Shown here one piece after another: positions 1-5,291 of a stretch of DNA of 8,864 bases. The notes below the pieces were generated by a model, which did not search any database, was not told the origin of the DNA, and saw nothing but the letters and a program-made list of their open reading frames with translations. Origin of the DNA: Segetimicrobium sp035279545 (lineage in GTDB: Bacteria > Sysuimicrobiota > Sysuimicrobiia > Sysuimicrobiales > Segetimicrobiaceae); contig DATEHM010000123.1 in the NCBI GenBank assembly GCA_035279545.1, positions 1 to 8,864 of the forward strand, given 5' to 3'. Within the stretch, counting starts at the first letter, position 1, and the number at the start of each line of letters is the position of its first letter. The translations under genes were made by a program, and so were the position numbers.

Positions 1-525
1 CTCGACCGCGCCCTGGTCGGGGCCGCCGACGTGCCCTCCCGCGTGGGCCTCCCCCAGGACCGACTCCTGGCCGACCGCATCGCGCTGGCCGCGGCGACGA
101 TCGTCCGGGATCATCGAGCGGCCCTGCCCCTTTCTGGGGGGCCGGCCGCGGTCGCCGCGGGGGTGGCCTCGCCCGGCACCGTCGAGCGGTTGGTGGAGGC
201 CCTCCGCGCCACGGGCCGGCTAGCCCGGGTTGCCATCCTCGACGGACCGGACATCCCCGCGTGGACGGGCCCACTGGTGGTCCCGCTGGGCGATTGTCCC
301 GGCGATCGGGAGGATTCGCAGGCCGCGATACGCCGAAGGGCCCGCGGACCGCATCAGACGGTGGTGGTTGCCACGGGGGTCCCCTATCCGCTCGGCCGAT
401 TCCCCCAGCACACCGCCTGTCTGGCCGTGTACGGCGCGGACCCCTCCTCCCTCCGCGCGGCGGCCGCCGTGCTCGTCGGAGCCGGCTCCGCCGGGGGGAA
501 GCTCCCCGTGACCGTGCAGGAGTAA
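1..525 (+). CDS. Glycoside hydrolase family 3 enzyme, C-terminal domain (5' partial; beta-N-acetylhexosaminidase type)
   Basis: The frame is open from base 1 to a TAA at 523-525, so the gene begins upstream of the window and 174 residues are visible. They match the C-terminal alpha/beta domain that follows the TIM barrel in two-domain GH3 enzymes such as Bacillus-type NagZ. The visible part opens with the end of the barrel linker, followed by a RIALAAATIVRDHRAALPL segment, equivalent to the family's 'IA..aiTLVRd...LPL'. Near the end come a PYPLGRFPQ segment, a short CLAVYGADPSS segment and a terminal GGKLPVTV, all typical of this domain. The catalytic barrel, with its Asp nucleophile, is outside the window, so substrate cannot be read directly; cleavage of N-acetylglucosamine-containing wall fragments is inferred from family resemblance. 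A GTG at 31 is internal, not the start. The gene is probably unrelated to the pilus locus, from which 337 bp of non-coding DNA separates it. Confidence 0.8.
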   Translation, partial: LDRALVGAADVPSRVGLPQDRLLADRIALAAATIVRDHRAALPLSGGPAAVAAGVASPGTVERLVEALRATGRLARVAILDGPDIPAWTGPLVVPLGDCPGDREDSQAAIRRRARGPHQTVVVATGVPYPLGRFPQHTACLAVYGADPSSLRAAAAVLVGAGSAGGKLPVTVQE

Positions 526-563
526 GCGTCGCCCGGTCAGGGCACCCCGGCGACGGGCGAGGT

Positions 564-593
564 CTGAAATTCCCCCAAATTGTGCACTATCCT
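564..593 (+). promoter_or_regulatory. Candidate sigma70-type promoter for the pilus operon
   Basis: CTGAAA at 564-569 resembles a -35 box and TATCCT at 588-593 a -10 box, with an 18-bp spacer. The spacer and its edges are locally A/T-richer than the surrounding GC-rich DNA. It lies just after the GH3 stop codon and before pilB. If used, transcription would start near 600 and leave a leader of about 260 nt ahead of pilB. This is consensus matching by eye in one sequence; no experiment or alignment supports it. Confidence 0.3.
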
Positions 594-612
594 AGGTGAA
601 CCTTGCCGGTCA

Positions 613-688
613 AGACGGGACGGGCACGGATAGGCCGCTTTGTGGATGTCGGTGCTCCGGGAGACGTCTGGCGGTAAGGATCCCGTCT
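613..688 (+). promoter_or_regulatory. Long-range inverted repeat in the pilB leader (possible structured 5' UTR)
   Basis: AGACGGGA at 613-620 is perfectly complementary to TCCCGTCT at 681-688. Inside this closing stem, GGGCAC at 622-627 can pair with GTGCTC at 652-657 (one G-U pair), and CCGC at 635-638 with GTGG at 642-645 around a 3-nt loop. These nested pairings give a plausible elongated fold. A palindrome, AGACGTCT at 662-669, sits between the inner and outer right arms. GGGA at 659-662 could also pair with TCCC at 681-684, giving a competing structure. It matches no riboswitch class I can name; in particular the conserved c-di-GMP-I core is absent. In GC-rich DNA such pairings can arise by chance. 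From 689 to about 800 I see no further gene or clear signal. Confidence 0.3.
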
Positions 689-809
689 GGTGCGGATGAT
701 TTCGCGCGGAGCGGTGAGAGTCATGCGAGACAGCCATCGCGGACCACGTGGTGCAGATGAAAGGACCCGCCGGCGGGCGCTGCCGCGCGTCCAGTGTATC
801 GGGAGGAAG

Positions 810-860
810 ATGCGCCGGGCCGGTGCATCACAGGGCTGCCGGTGGGGTCCTCGGAGATGA
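810..860 (+). CDS. Possible 16-residue leader ORF coupled to pilB
   Basis: ATG at 810 opens a 16-codon frame reading MRRAGASQGCRWGPRR, with a TGA at 858-860. A GGGAGGA element at 801-807 lies only 2-3 nt from the ATG, which is closer than ideal. The stop codon overlaps an in-frame pilB ATG at 857 in an ATGA arrangement, the classic geometry of translational coupling. The peptide resembles nothing I recognise and is Arg-rich, as random reading of GC-rich DNA often is. It could be a translational leader or chance. Confidence 0.25.
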   Translation: MRRAGASQGCRWGPRR

Positions 861-865
861 AGATG
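853..865 (+). promoter_or_regulatory. Ribosome binding site deciding the pilB start
   Basis: GGAG at 853-856 is 6 nt from the ATG at 863 and directly abuts the ATG at 857. The spacing favours 863 as the initiation codon for direct ribosome entry; 857 would need coupling to the short upstream ORF. The GTG at 794 in the same frame has no ribosome binding site. Confidence 0.45.
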
Positions 866-2755
866 TCTACCCCCAGCACCCCCCTGCATCACCGGCTGTT
901 GGGGATCATCAGCGAGAATTCCAAGAAGCGCGGCGACGTCACCGCCGCCTGGTTGGCCGGCTTGCTCTCCGCCCCGCTGGCCGACGTGGAGGCGGATCTC
1001 AAGGCGCTGGTGGCGTTGGGAAACATCATTCAGGTGCCGAGCGAAAACGGCGAGGCGCACTACGCCATCGCCCCCAAGCGCCGGTTTCTCGGGGAGCTCC
1101 TGGTCGAAGAGGGGCTGTTGACCGACGCGCAGCTGCAGGAGGCGCTCGCCGAGCAGGCCCGAACGGGCGAACGGCTCGGCGCCATTCTTCTGGCGCGGCG
1201 GTACGTCGCCAAGCAGGATCTCGGCAGGACGCTGGAGCTGCAGCACGGCATCCCCTACGTCAATCTCTCCGCCCAGACCATCGACGAGCAGCTGGTGCGA
1301 AGCCTGCCGGAACGGTTGCTGATGGATCACAAGGTCGTGCCGTTTGCCCGCCGCGGCGACGAGATCGACCTGGCCATGCTCGATCCCACGGACATCCTGG
1401 CGAGCGATGCGGTGGGACGGTACCTGAAGGGGCACGTGCGAACGTTCCTGATCACGGAAGACGACTTCGCCTGGACGGTGAGCAAGTTCTTCGACGTGAG
1501 CCGGAAGGTCGGCGAGAGCCTCGTCGAGTTCTCCGCGCCAGAACACGAGGAGGCCGAGACGCTGACGGTGTCGGTGGCCGACACCTACAACGATCCTCCG
1601 GTGGTCAGGGTCGTCAATACCGTGCTCAACGACGCCGTCCGGATCGGGGCCACCGACATTCACATCGAGCCGGAAGCCGACGACACCCGGATCCGCGTTC
1701 GTGTGGATGGAATGCTGATGGACAAAGCGAGCCTTCCCCGCGCCATCGGGGACGCGGTGGCTTCCCGGCTGAAGGTGCTCGCCGGCATGGACATCGCCGA
1801 GCGCGTCCGACCGCAGGACGGACGGATGCAGTTTCGCGTTGAGGACCGCGAGTATGACATGCGCATCGCCACCCTGGGGACAACGTTCGGGGAGCGCACG
1901 GCCATCCGGTTGCTCAGCACCCGAAACGTCCTGGTTGGCCTCGATCGCCTCGGATTGTTCCCGGAGCAGCAGCAGTTACTGGTGGAATTCTTGGCGGCGC
2001 GCTACGGGATGATCCTGGTGACGGGCCCCACGGGCAGCGGGAAGACGACGACCTTGTACGCGTCCCTAAGCCACATCAATCAACCGTCGAGAAACATCAT
2101 GACGATCGAGGACCCCGTGGAGTATCGGCTGCGGGGGATCACCCAGATCCAGGTCCGCGAGAAGGCCGGGGTGACTTTTGGGATGGGCCTCCGGGCCATC
2201 CTGCGGCATGATCCCGACGCGGTGATGGTGGGGGAAGTCCGGGATCCGGAGACGGCCTCGATTGCCGTGCACGCCGCCCTGACCGGGCACCTGGTGCTGA
2301 GCACCCTGCACACCAACAGCGCGGCCGGCGCCATGGTGCGGCTCTTGGACATGGGCATCGAGCCGTACCTCCTGACTTCATCGCTGATGGCCGTGATCGG
2401 GCAGCGGCTGGTGCGGATCCTGTGCAAGGCTTGCAAGCGCCAGTATCGCGCCCGAGAGGAGGATCTCCTGATGCTCGGGTACGCCACCGATGCCGACGTG
2501 ACCCTGTACGAGCGCGTCGGGTGTCCCGAGTGCGGGGGCCTGGGCTACAAGGGGCGGACTGGAGTCTACGAGATCATCCGGCTGACCGACACCGTCCGCG
2601 ACCTGGTGCAGCAGCGGAAGCCCGAAGTCGAGTTGATGAACGCCGCCCGGGCCGACGGGACACAAATGCTGTGGGAGGTGGGAGTGCGGAAGGTGCTCGA
2701 CGGCGTCACGACCGTCGAGGAGGTCCAGCGGTTGATTTCGTCCGCGGCGCACTGA
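863..2755 (+). CDS. pilB: Type IV pilus extension ATPase PilB, with winged-helix-like N-terminus and MshEN module
   Basis: This 630-residue protein is a PilB/GspE-type hexameric ATPase that drives pilus assembly from the cytoplasmic face of the inner membrane. Residues about 8-70 read as a winged helix: three helices followed by a two-strand wing. Residues 75-127 hold two 24-residue MshEN-type repeats separated by exactly five residues (ARTGE); in MshE this module binds c-di-GMP. The ATPase core has Walker A GPTGSGKT (388-395), an Asp box TIEDPVE (414-420), a Walker B region ending VGEVRD (about 456-461, catalytic-type Glu458) and a His box LSTLHTN (479-485). A Zn-binding tetracysteine motif follows, with Cys521, 524, 554 and 557. 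The paired MshEN repeats and adjacent PilC and pilins favour PilB over a secretion GspE. ATG 857 is an alternative start. pilC follows after 2 nt, so the two are surely co-transcribed. No PilT retraction ATPase is present between them, although many loci have one there. Confidence 0.93.
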   Translation: MSTPSTPLHHRLLGIISENSKKRGDVTAAWLAGLLSAPLADVEADLKALVALGNIIQVPSENGEAHYAIAPKRRFLGELLVEEGLLTDAQLQEALAEQARTGERLGAILLARRYVAKQDLGRTLELQHGIPYVNLSAQTIDEQLVRSLPERLLMDHKVVPFARRGDEIDLAMLDPTDILASDAVGRYLKGHVRTFLITEDDFAWTVSKFFDVSRKVGESLVEFSAPEHEEAETLTVSVADTYNDPPVVRVVNTVLNDAVRIGATDIHIEPEADDTRIRVRVDGMLMDKASLPRAIGDAVASRLKVLAGMDIAERVRPQDGRMQFRVEDREYDMRIATLGTTFGERTAIRLLSTRNVLVGLDRLGLFPEQQQLLVEFLAARYGMILVTGPTGSGKTTTLYASLSHINQPSRNIMTIEDPVEYRLRGITQIQVREKAGVTFGMGLRAILRHDPDAVMVGEVRDPETASIAVHAALTGHLVLSTLHTNSAAGAMVRLLDMGIEPYLLTSSLMAVIGQRLVRILCKACKRQYRAREEDLLMLGYATDADVTLYERVGCPECGGLGYKGRTGVYEIIRLTDTVRDLVQQRKPEVELMNAARADGTQMLWEVGVRKVLDGVTTVEEVQRLISSAAH

Positions 2756-2757
2756 CC

Positions 2758-3960
2758 ATGCCGACGTTCGAATATGCCGGTCGCGACGTGCGCGGCGGGC
2801 TCGTCCGGGGACGAGTCGAGGCCGACGACGACCTGCAGGCCCGGGCGCAACTCCGTCGGGACGGGTACTTCGTCACCGCGCTGCGCGAGTCGGCCTGGGG
2901 CCGACGGCAGGGCACGGGCGTGCGCAACCGGGCGGAGGTGGCGATGTTCACGCACGACCTGGCGATGCTGCTGGAGGCCGGGCTGCCCCTCCTGCAGGCC
3001 GTCGAGGTCATGGGCGAGCACTCGGGGGACAAGCGGATGCAGGACGTCCTGCGCCAGCTCACCGCCGATATCCGGGAGGGGAAGAAATTCTCGGCGGCGC
3101 TGGCGCGACATCCCGATCTGTTCTCTCCCATGTATGTGGGGCTCGTCAGCAACGGCGAGATGGGCGGGAGGATGGGCATCGCGCTGGAGCGGTTGGCGGG
3201 GTTCCTGGAGCGGGATCTCATCTTCCGGCAGAAGGTCCGGGACTCCCTCATCTACCCGGGGCTCGTGCTGGCGATGGCGGCGGTCGTCCTGACCGTGTTC
3301 ATCGTCTACATCATTCCGGCGTTCGACCGCGTCTATCGGCACGCCGGGAGCTCGTTGCCCCCGCTGACGCGAGCGCTTCTGGCCTGGAGCTCGCTGGTCC
3401 GGGGCAGCCTGCCCGTGCTGGTGCCGGCGGCCGTCGTGGTGCTGGCGGTGCCGCCCGTCCGCCAGGCGGTTTGGGTGGCTCTGGCCGCGCCCCTGCAACG
3501 GCTGGTGCTCCGGGTGCCTCATGCCGGGCGGCTCGCCCACACCGCGCTGCTCGGTCGGTTCGCGCACGCCATGGCCATGATGCTGGCCAGCGGCGTCCCC
3601 CTGCTCTCGGCGCTGGACGTCGCCGGCGAGGCCGTTGGGGCGGGAGAGTTTCGTCCCGTGCTAAAAACGCTTAGGGAGACGGTGGTGGAGGGCCAGCGCT
3701 TGACCACCGCGATGCGGAAGACGCAGTGGTTTACGCCGATGTTCATTCGGATGACCAGCATCGGGGAGGAAACGGGCCAGCTGGACGTCATGATGACGCG
3801 CGCGGCGACCGTGCTCGACCGGGAATTCGACGTGCGCATGCGGCGGTTCCTCGCCCTGCTGGAACCGGCCCTGACGCTGGTCGTCGGCGCGGTGGTCGGG
3901 GTGATCCTGCTGGCCCTGTATCTGCCGATCTTCGGGCTGGGGAAGGCGCTGATGCACTGA
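2758..3960 (+). CDS. pilC: Type IV pilus inner-membrane platform protein PilC
   Basis: This 400-residue protein is a GspF/PilC platform protein, the usual length for the family. It sits in the inner membrane, contacts the PilB hexamer and feeds pilins into the growing fibre. The N-terminus MPTFEYAGRD is the typical 'F.Y.a.d..G' opening of the family. Two T2SSF repeats follow, at about 63-185 and 266-388, each carrying the conserved Gly-Glu turn (NGEMGG near 132-137 and IGEETGQLD at 335-343). Hydrophobic segments at about 165-188, 217-234 and 368-392 account for the expected three membrane spans. The ATG is 2 nt after the pilB stop with no obvious ribosome binding site of its own, so translation probably depends on coupling to pilB. 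An upstream extension of this frame to 2422 only overlaps pilB and is not coding. Confidence 0.94.
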   Translation: MPTFEYAGRDVRGGLVRGRVEADDDLQARAQLRRDGYFVTALRESAWGRRQGTGVRNRAEVAMFTHDLAMLLEAGLPLLQAVEVMGEHSGDKRMQDVLRQLTADIREGKKFSAALARHPDLFSPMYVGLVSNGEMGGRMGIALERLAGFLERDLIFRQKVRDSLIYPGLVLAMAAVVLTVFIVYIIPAFDRVYRHAGSSLPPLTRALLAWSSLVRGSLPVLVPAAVVVLAVPPVRQAVWVALAAPLQRLVLRVPHAGRLAHTALLGRFAHAMAMMLASGVPLLSALDVAGEAVGAGEFRPVLKTLRETVVEGQRLTTAMRKTQWFTPMFIRMTSIGEETGQLDVMMTRAATVLDREFDVRMRRFLALLEPALTLVVGAVVGVILLALYLPIFGLGKALMH

Positions 3961-3977
3961 CATTCGGGGTATATAAG
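3949..3977 (+). promoter_or_regulatory. Candidate internal promoter for the major pilin genes
   Basis: TATAAG at 3972-3977, part of the A/T-rich GTATATAAGG, is one mismatch from a -10 consensus and stands out in very GC-rich DNA. CTGATG at 3949-3954, overlapping the pilC stop, is a weak -35 at a 17-bp spacing. Major pilins usually need far more transcript than the machinery genes, so a separate promoter here would make sense. No sigma54 element (GG-N10-GC) of the Pseudomonas pilA kind is obvious. Support is consensus similarity only. Confidence 0.35.
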
Positions 3978-3995
3978 GGCTCTATGGGAGAGCCC
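3977..3995 (+). promoter_or_regulatory. Perfect 7-bp dyad before the first pilin gene
   Basis: GGGCTCT at 3977-3983 and AGAGCCC at 3989-3995 are perfect complements around the 5-nt spacer ATGGG. As RNA this is a stable hairpin just ahead of the ribosome binding site. It lacks a following T-run, so it is not a typical intrinsic terminator. In read-through transcripts from pilC it could act as a stability or processing element. It also overlaps the candidate -10 and start region, so as DNA it could be an operator. The sequence alone does not separate these options. Confidence 0.45.
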
Positions 3996-3997
3996 GA

Positions 3998-4006
3998 AAG
4001 GAAGGG
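3998..4006 (+). promoter_or_regulatory. Strong ribosome binding site of the first pilin
   Basis: The purine run AAGGAAGGG ends 4 nt before ATG 4011, and its AGGA part (3999-4002) lies 8 nt away. It decides the start: the in-frame ATG at 3984 lies inside the hairpin loop and would add nine unneeded residues to the prepilin leader. Confidence 0.7.
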
Positions 4007-4010
4007 TCGT

Positions 4011-4361
4011 ATGCGAACGGTGCGGAGCGAAAGCGGCTTCACGTTCATGGAAGTGCTCGCGGTCGTGATGCTGCTGGGGATCTTGGCGCTGGTGGCGCTG
4101 CCGAACTACTTCGGCACCCAGGCGGGGGCCCAGCAGGCGGTGCGCAAGTCGAACGTCGAGGCGATCAACACGGCGATCGCGCTGTACCAGTACAACAACA
4201 GCGGGGCGTGCCCCGGGCAGGGCGGCCAGCCGACGTTCAACGCCTTCCTGGCCAACGCGGTGTACTTCCCGGACGGGCAGCCGCTCGACCCGACCGCGAC
4301 CCCGCCGTCCAGCGCGTCGTTCAACACCAACTACAGTAGCGTAACGTGCCGCACCAAGTAG
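4011..4361 (+). CDS. pilA: Type IV major pilin, first of a tandem pair
   Basis: This prepilin has 116 residues: a nine-residue leader, MRTVRSESG, then a mature chain of 107 starting FTFMEVLAVVMLLGILALVA. The prepilin peptidase would cut after Gly9 and methylate Phe10; Glu14 is the conserved Glu5 of the mature pilin. Residues 10-31 form the hydrophobic half of the long alpha-helix that packs in the pilus core. Residues to about 62 continue the helix, followed by a short C-terminal domain. Cys67 and Cys113 are the only cysteines and probably form the pilin disulfide loop. The small size resembles short pilins and GspG-type pseudopilins. The gene has its own strong ribosome binding site and perhaps its own promoter, and is followed by a near copy. 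Which copy is the main fibre subunit cannot be told from the sequence. Confidence 0.88.
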   Translation: MRTVRSESGFTFMEVLAVVMLLGILALVALPNYFGTQAGAQQAVRKSNVEAINTAIALYQYNNSGACPGQGGQPTFNAFLANAVYFPDGQPLDPTATPPSSASFNTNYSSVTCRTK

Positions 4362-4374
4362 GCCCGCAGGGGCC
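4361..4374 (+). promoter_or_regulatory. Small GC hairpin between the two pilin genes
   Basis: GGCCC at 4361-4365 pairs with GGGCC at 4370-4374 around a GCAG loop, starting at the last base of the first pilin stop codon. There is no T-run, so it is not a convincing terminator. It may protect the 3' end of a pilA transcript or be incidental. The 45-bp gap between the pilins otherwise holds only the ribosome binding site of the second. Confidence 0.3.
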
Positions 4375-4390
4375 GGTCCGGTGACGCGAT

Positions 4391-4398
4391 GAGGGAGG
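4391..4398 (+). promoter_or_regulatory. Ribosome binding site of the second pilin
   Basis: GAGGGAGG lies 8 nt before ATG 4407 and sets the start there. An in-frame ATG at 4389 would lie upstream of this element and lengthen the leader by six residues, so it is unlikely to be used. Confidence 0.65.
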
Positions 4399-4406
4399 CG
4401 ACAGCC

Positions 4407-4757
4407 ATGAGGCGCGTGTCAGCTGAAGGTGGCTTTACGTTCATGGAGGTGCTCGCGGTCGTGATGCTGCTGGGGATCCTGGCGCTGGTGGCGCTGCCGA
4501 ACTACTTCGGCACCCAGGCGGGGGCCCAGCAGGCGGTGCGCAGCTCCAACGTCGAGGCGATCAACACGGCGCTGGCGCTGTACCAGTACAACAACAGCGG
4601 GGCGTGCCCGGGGCAAGGCGCTCAGCCGAACTTCAACGCCTTCCTGGCCAACGTGGCGTACTTCCCGGACGGGCAGCCGCTCGACCCGACCGCGAGCCCG
4701 CCGTCCAGCGCGTCGTTCAACACCAACTACAGCAACGTGACGTGCCGGACGAAGTGA
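4407..4757 (+). CDS. pilA: Type IV major pilin, second of a tandem pair
   Basis: This is a second 116-residue prepilin with leader MRRVSAEGG, cleavage after Gly9, then FTFMEV with the conserved Glu at mature position 5. The mature chain differs from the first pilin at eight of 107 positions: K46S, I56L, G72A, T75N, A83V, V84A, T97S and S110N (first to second copy). None falls in the first 36 residues of the mature helix, and both cysteines (67, 113) are kept. The two proteins could therefore co-polymerise, with differences mostly on the exposed globular part. It has its own ribosome binding site. Possible roles include dosage increase, a mixed fibre, or alternative major subunits. Confidence 0.88.
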   Translation: MRRVSAEGGFTFMEVLAVVMLLGILALVALPNYFGTQAGAQQAVRSSNVEAINTALALYQYNNSGACPGQGAQPNFNAFLANVAYFPDGQPLDPTASPPSSASFNTNYSNVTCRTK

Positions 4758-4769
4758 AGGTCGGGGCAA

Positions 4770-5291
4770 GTGGAGGACGGGTGGAGCGGGAGGGTCCCAT
4801 GCTGGGCTGATGGCATCGGCCGGCTGACGCCGGGGGGCCCCGCTCTGGGGGCCCGATCCGGCTCGAGGGGATTCACCCTGACCGAAATCCTGGTGGTGAT
4901 GGGTTTGCTCGCGGTCCTGCTCTTGGCCACCCTCCCCAATCTCGCCGTGCCGGACGCCGTCCCGACCGCTCAGGCCGCCCACCAAGTGGCCGCCGACATG
5001 GGACTGGCCCGGCGCCTGGCGATCGCCGACCACGTAAACTACCTCGTCACGTTCGCCCCGGCGGCCGGTCCCTACGCCTCCTATACCGTGGGGCCTCAGG
5101 GCGGACCCCCCGGCCCGGACTTCCCCAAACCCCTCCCTGCCGGGGTGGTGATCACCGGCACCCAGCAGGTCACCTTCGCGCCGTCCGGCGCCACCACGGC
5201 GCCGGCCGCCCTCTCCTTCGCCAAAGGCGCCGCCGCCGCCCAAGTGCAGGTCGCCTCCGCGACCGGATACGTTCAAGAGACCGGTCCGTGA
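4770..5291 (+). CDS. FimT/GspH-like minor pseudopilin (start uncertain)
   Basis: From GTG 4770 the protein has 173 residues: an unusually long 34-residue leader ending GSRG, then FTLTEILVVMGLLAVLLLAT, a class III signal with Glu at mature position 5. The mature chain of about 139 residues includes MGLARRLAIADHVNYLVTF (the helix-to-first-strand region) and a strand-rich C-terminal half, the layout of the FimT/GspH family of minor pilins that prime pilus assembly. The start is the weak point. GTG 4770 has a poor ribosome binding site (GAAGG near 4756-4760). The best nearby site, GGGAGGG at 4788-4794, leads instead to an out-of-frame ATG at 4799 that stops after three codons. A non-ATG start further in, such as CTG 4824, would give a normal leader of 16 residues. 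The gene ends in a GTGA overlap with the next one, so it belongs to the minor-pilin operon. Confidence 0.8.
   Translation: MEDGWSGRVPCWADGIGRLTPGGPALGARSGSRGFTLTEILVVMGLLAVLLLATLPNLAVPDAVPTAQAAHQVAADMGLARRLAIADHVNYLVTFAPAAGPYASYTVGPQGGPPGPDFPKPLPAGVVITGTQQVTFAPSGATTAPAALSFAKGAAAAQVQVASATGYVQETGP
4799..4827 (+). other. Two overlapping mini-ORFs in front of the fimT-like gene
   Basis: ATG 4799, 4 nt after GGGAGGG, encodes MLG and stops at TGA 4808-4810. That stop overlaps ATG 4810 (TGATG), which encodes MASAG and stops at TGA 4825-4827. Both are out of frame with the pseudopilin. The last stop lies beside CTG 4824, an in-frame codon of the pseudopilin. The chain looks like a reinitiation or attenuation relay, but could also reflect a single-base sequence error or chance. 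Confidence 0.25.
4835..4854 (+). promoter_or_regulatory. GC-only 7-bp hairpin within the leader of the fimT-like gene
   Basis: GGGCCCC at 4835-4841 pairs with GGGGCCC at 4848-4854 around the loop GCTCTG. It is an all-G/C stem placed between the abundant major pilins and the minor-pilin genes. Such a structure could slow transcription or translation and lower minor-pilin output. There is no T-run. It overlaps the long predicted leader peptide coding region. Confidence 0.35.

Larger units (their letters stand above)
4011..4757 (+). repeat. Tandem duplication of a pilin gene (two copies, 396-bp period)
   Basis: The two pilin genes have identical length and align without gaps at an offset of 396 bp. 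From codon 10 to the stop they are nearly identical in DNA; codons 10-45 differ at only three bases, all synonymous. Codons 46-116 hold eight amino-acid changes and seven synonymous codon changes. The leader-peptide codons and the DNA upstream of the two ATGs are clearly different, so the similarity is confined to the coding part for the mature pilin. Confidence 0.9.

Noticed and set aside
594..700. c-di-GMP-I (GEMM) riboswitch in the pilB leader
   Set aside because: The position and pathway would suit it, but the conserved core segments and tetraloop-receptor pattern of that class are not present.
587..1663. Minus-strand open frame of 358 codons opposite pilB
   Set aside because: It lies antisense to a well-supported pilB, is rich in His, Arg, Gly and Gln with no recognisable domain, and runs through the pilB leader. 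It is a typical GC-rich shadow frame.
748..1842. Plus-strand frame of 364 codons overlapping the pilB start
   Set aside because: It overlaps pilB domains in another frame and reads as Arg/Gly/Ala-rich sequence without motifs.
2566..3567. Minus-strand open frame of 333 codons opposite pilB/pilC
   Set aside because: Its composition (many His, Arg, Gln, Pro) mirrors the third-position GC bias of pilC on the other strand, and it has no family motif.
3977..3995. Intrinsic terminator after pilC
   Set aside because: The hairpin is stable but is followed by GAAAGGAAGGG rather than a T-run, and it precedes an apparently co-directional pilin gene closely.
3726..4010. Extended pilin starting upstream within pilC
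   Set aside because: The longer frame is only an open extension through pilC. The strong ribosome binding site before ATG 4011 and the normal nine-residue prepilin leader fix the start.
3940..4010. Sigma54 promoter for the pilin genes
   Set aside because: No GG-N10-GC element with the usual TGGCAC and TTGC context is visible.
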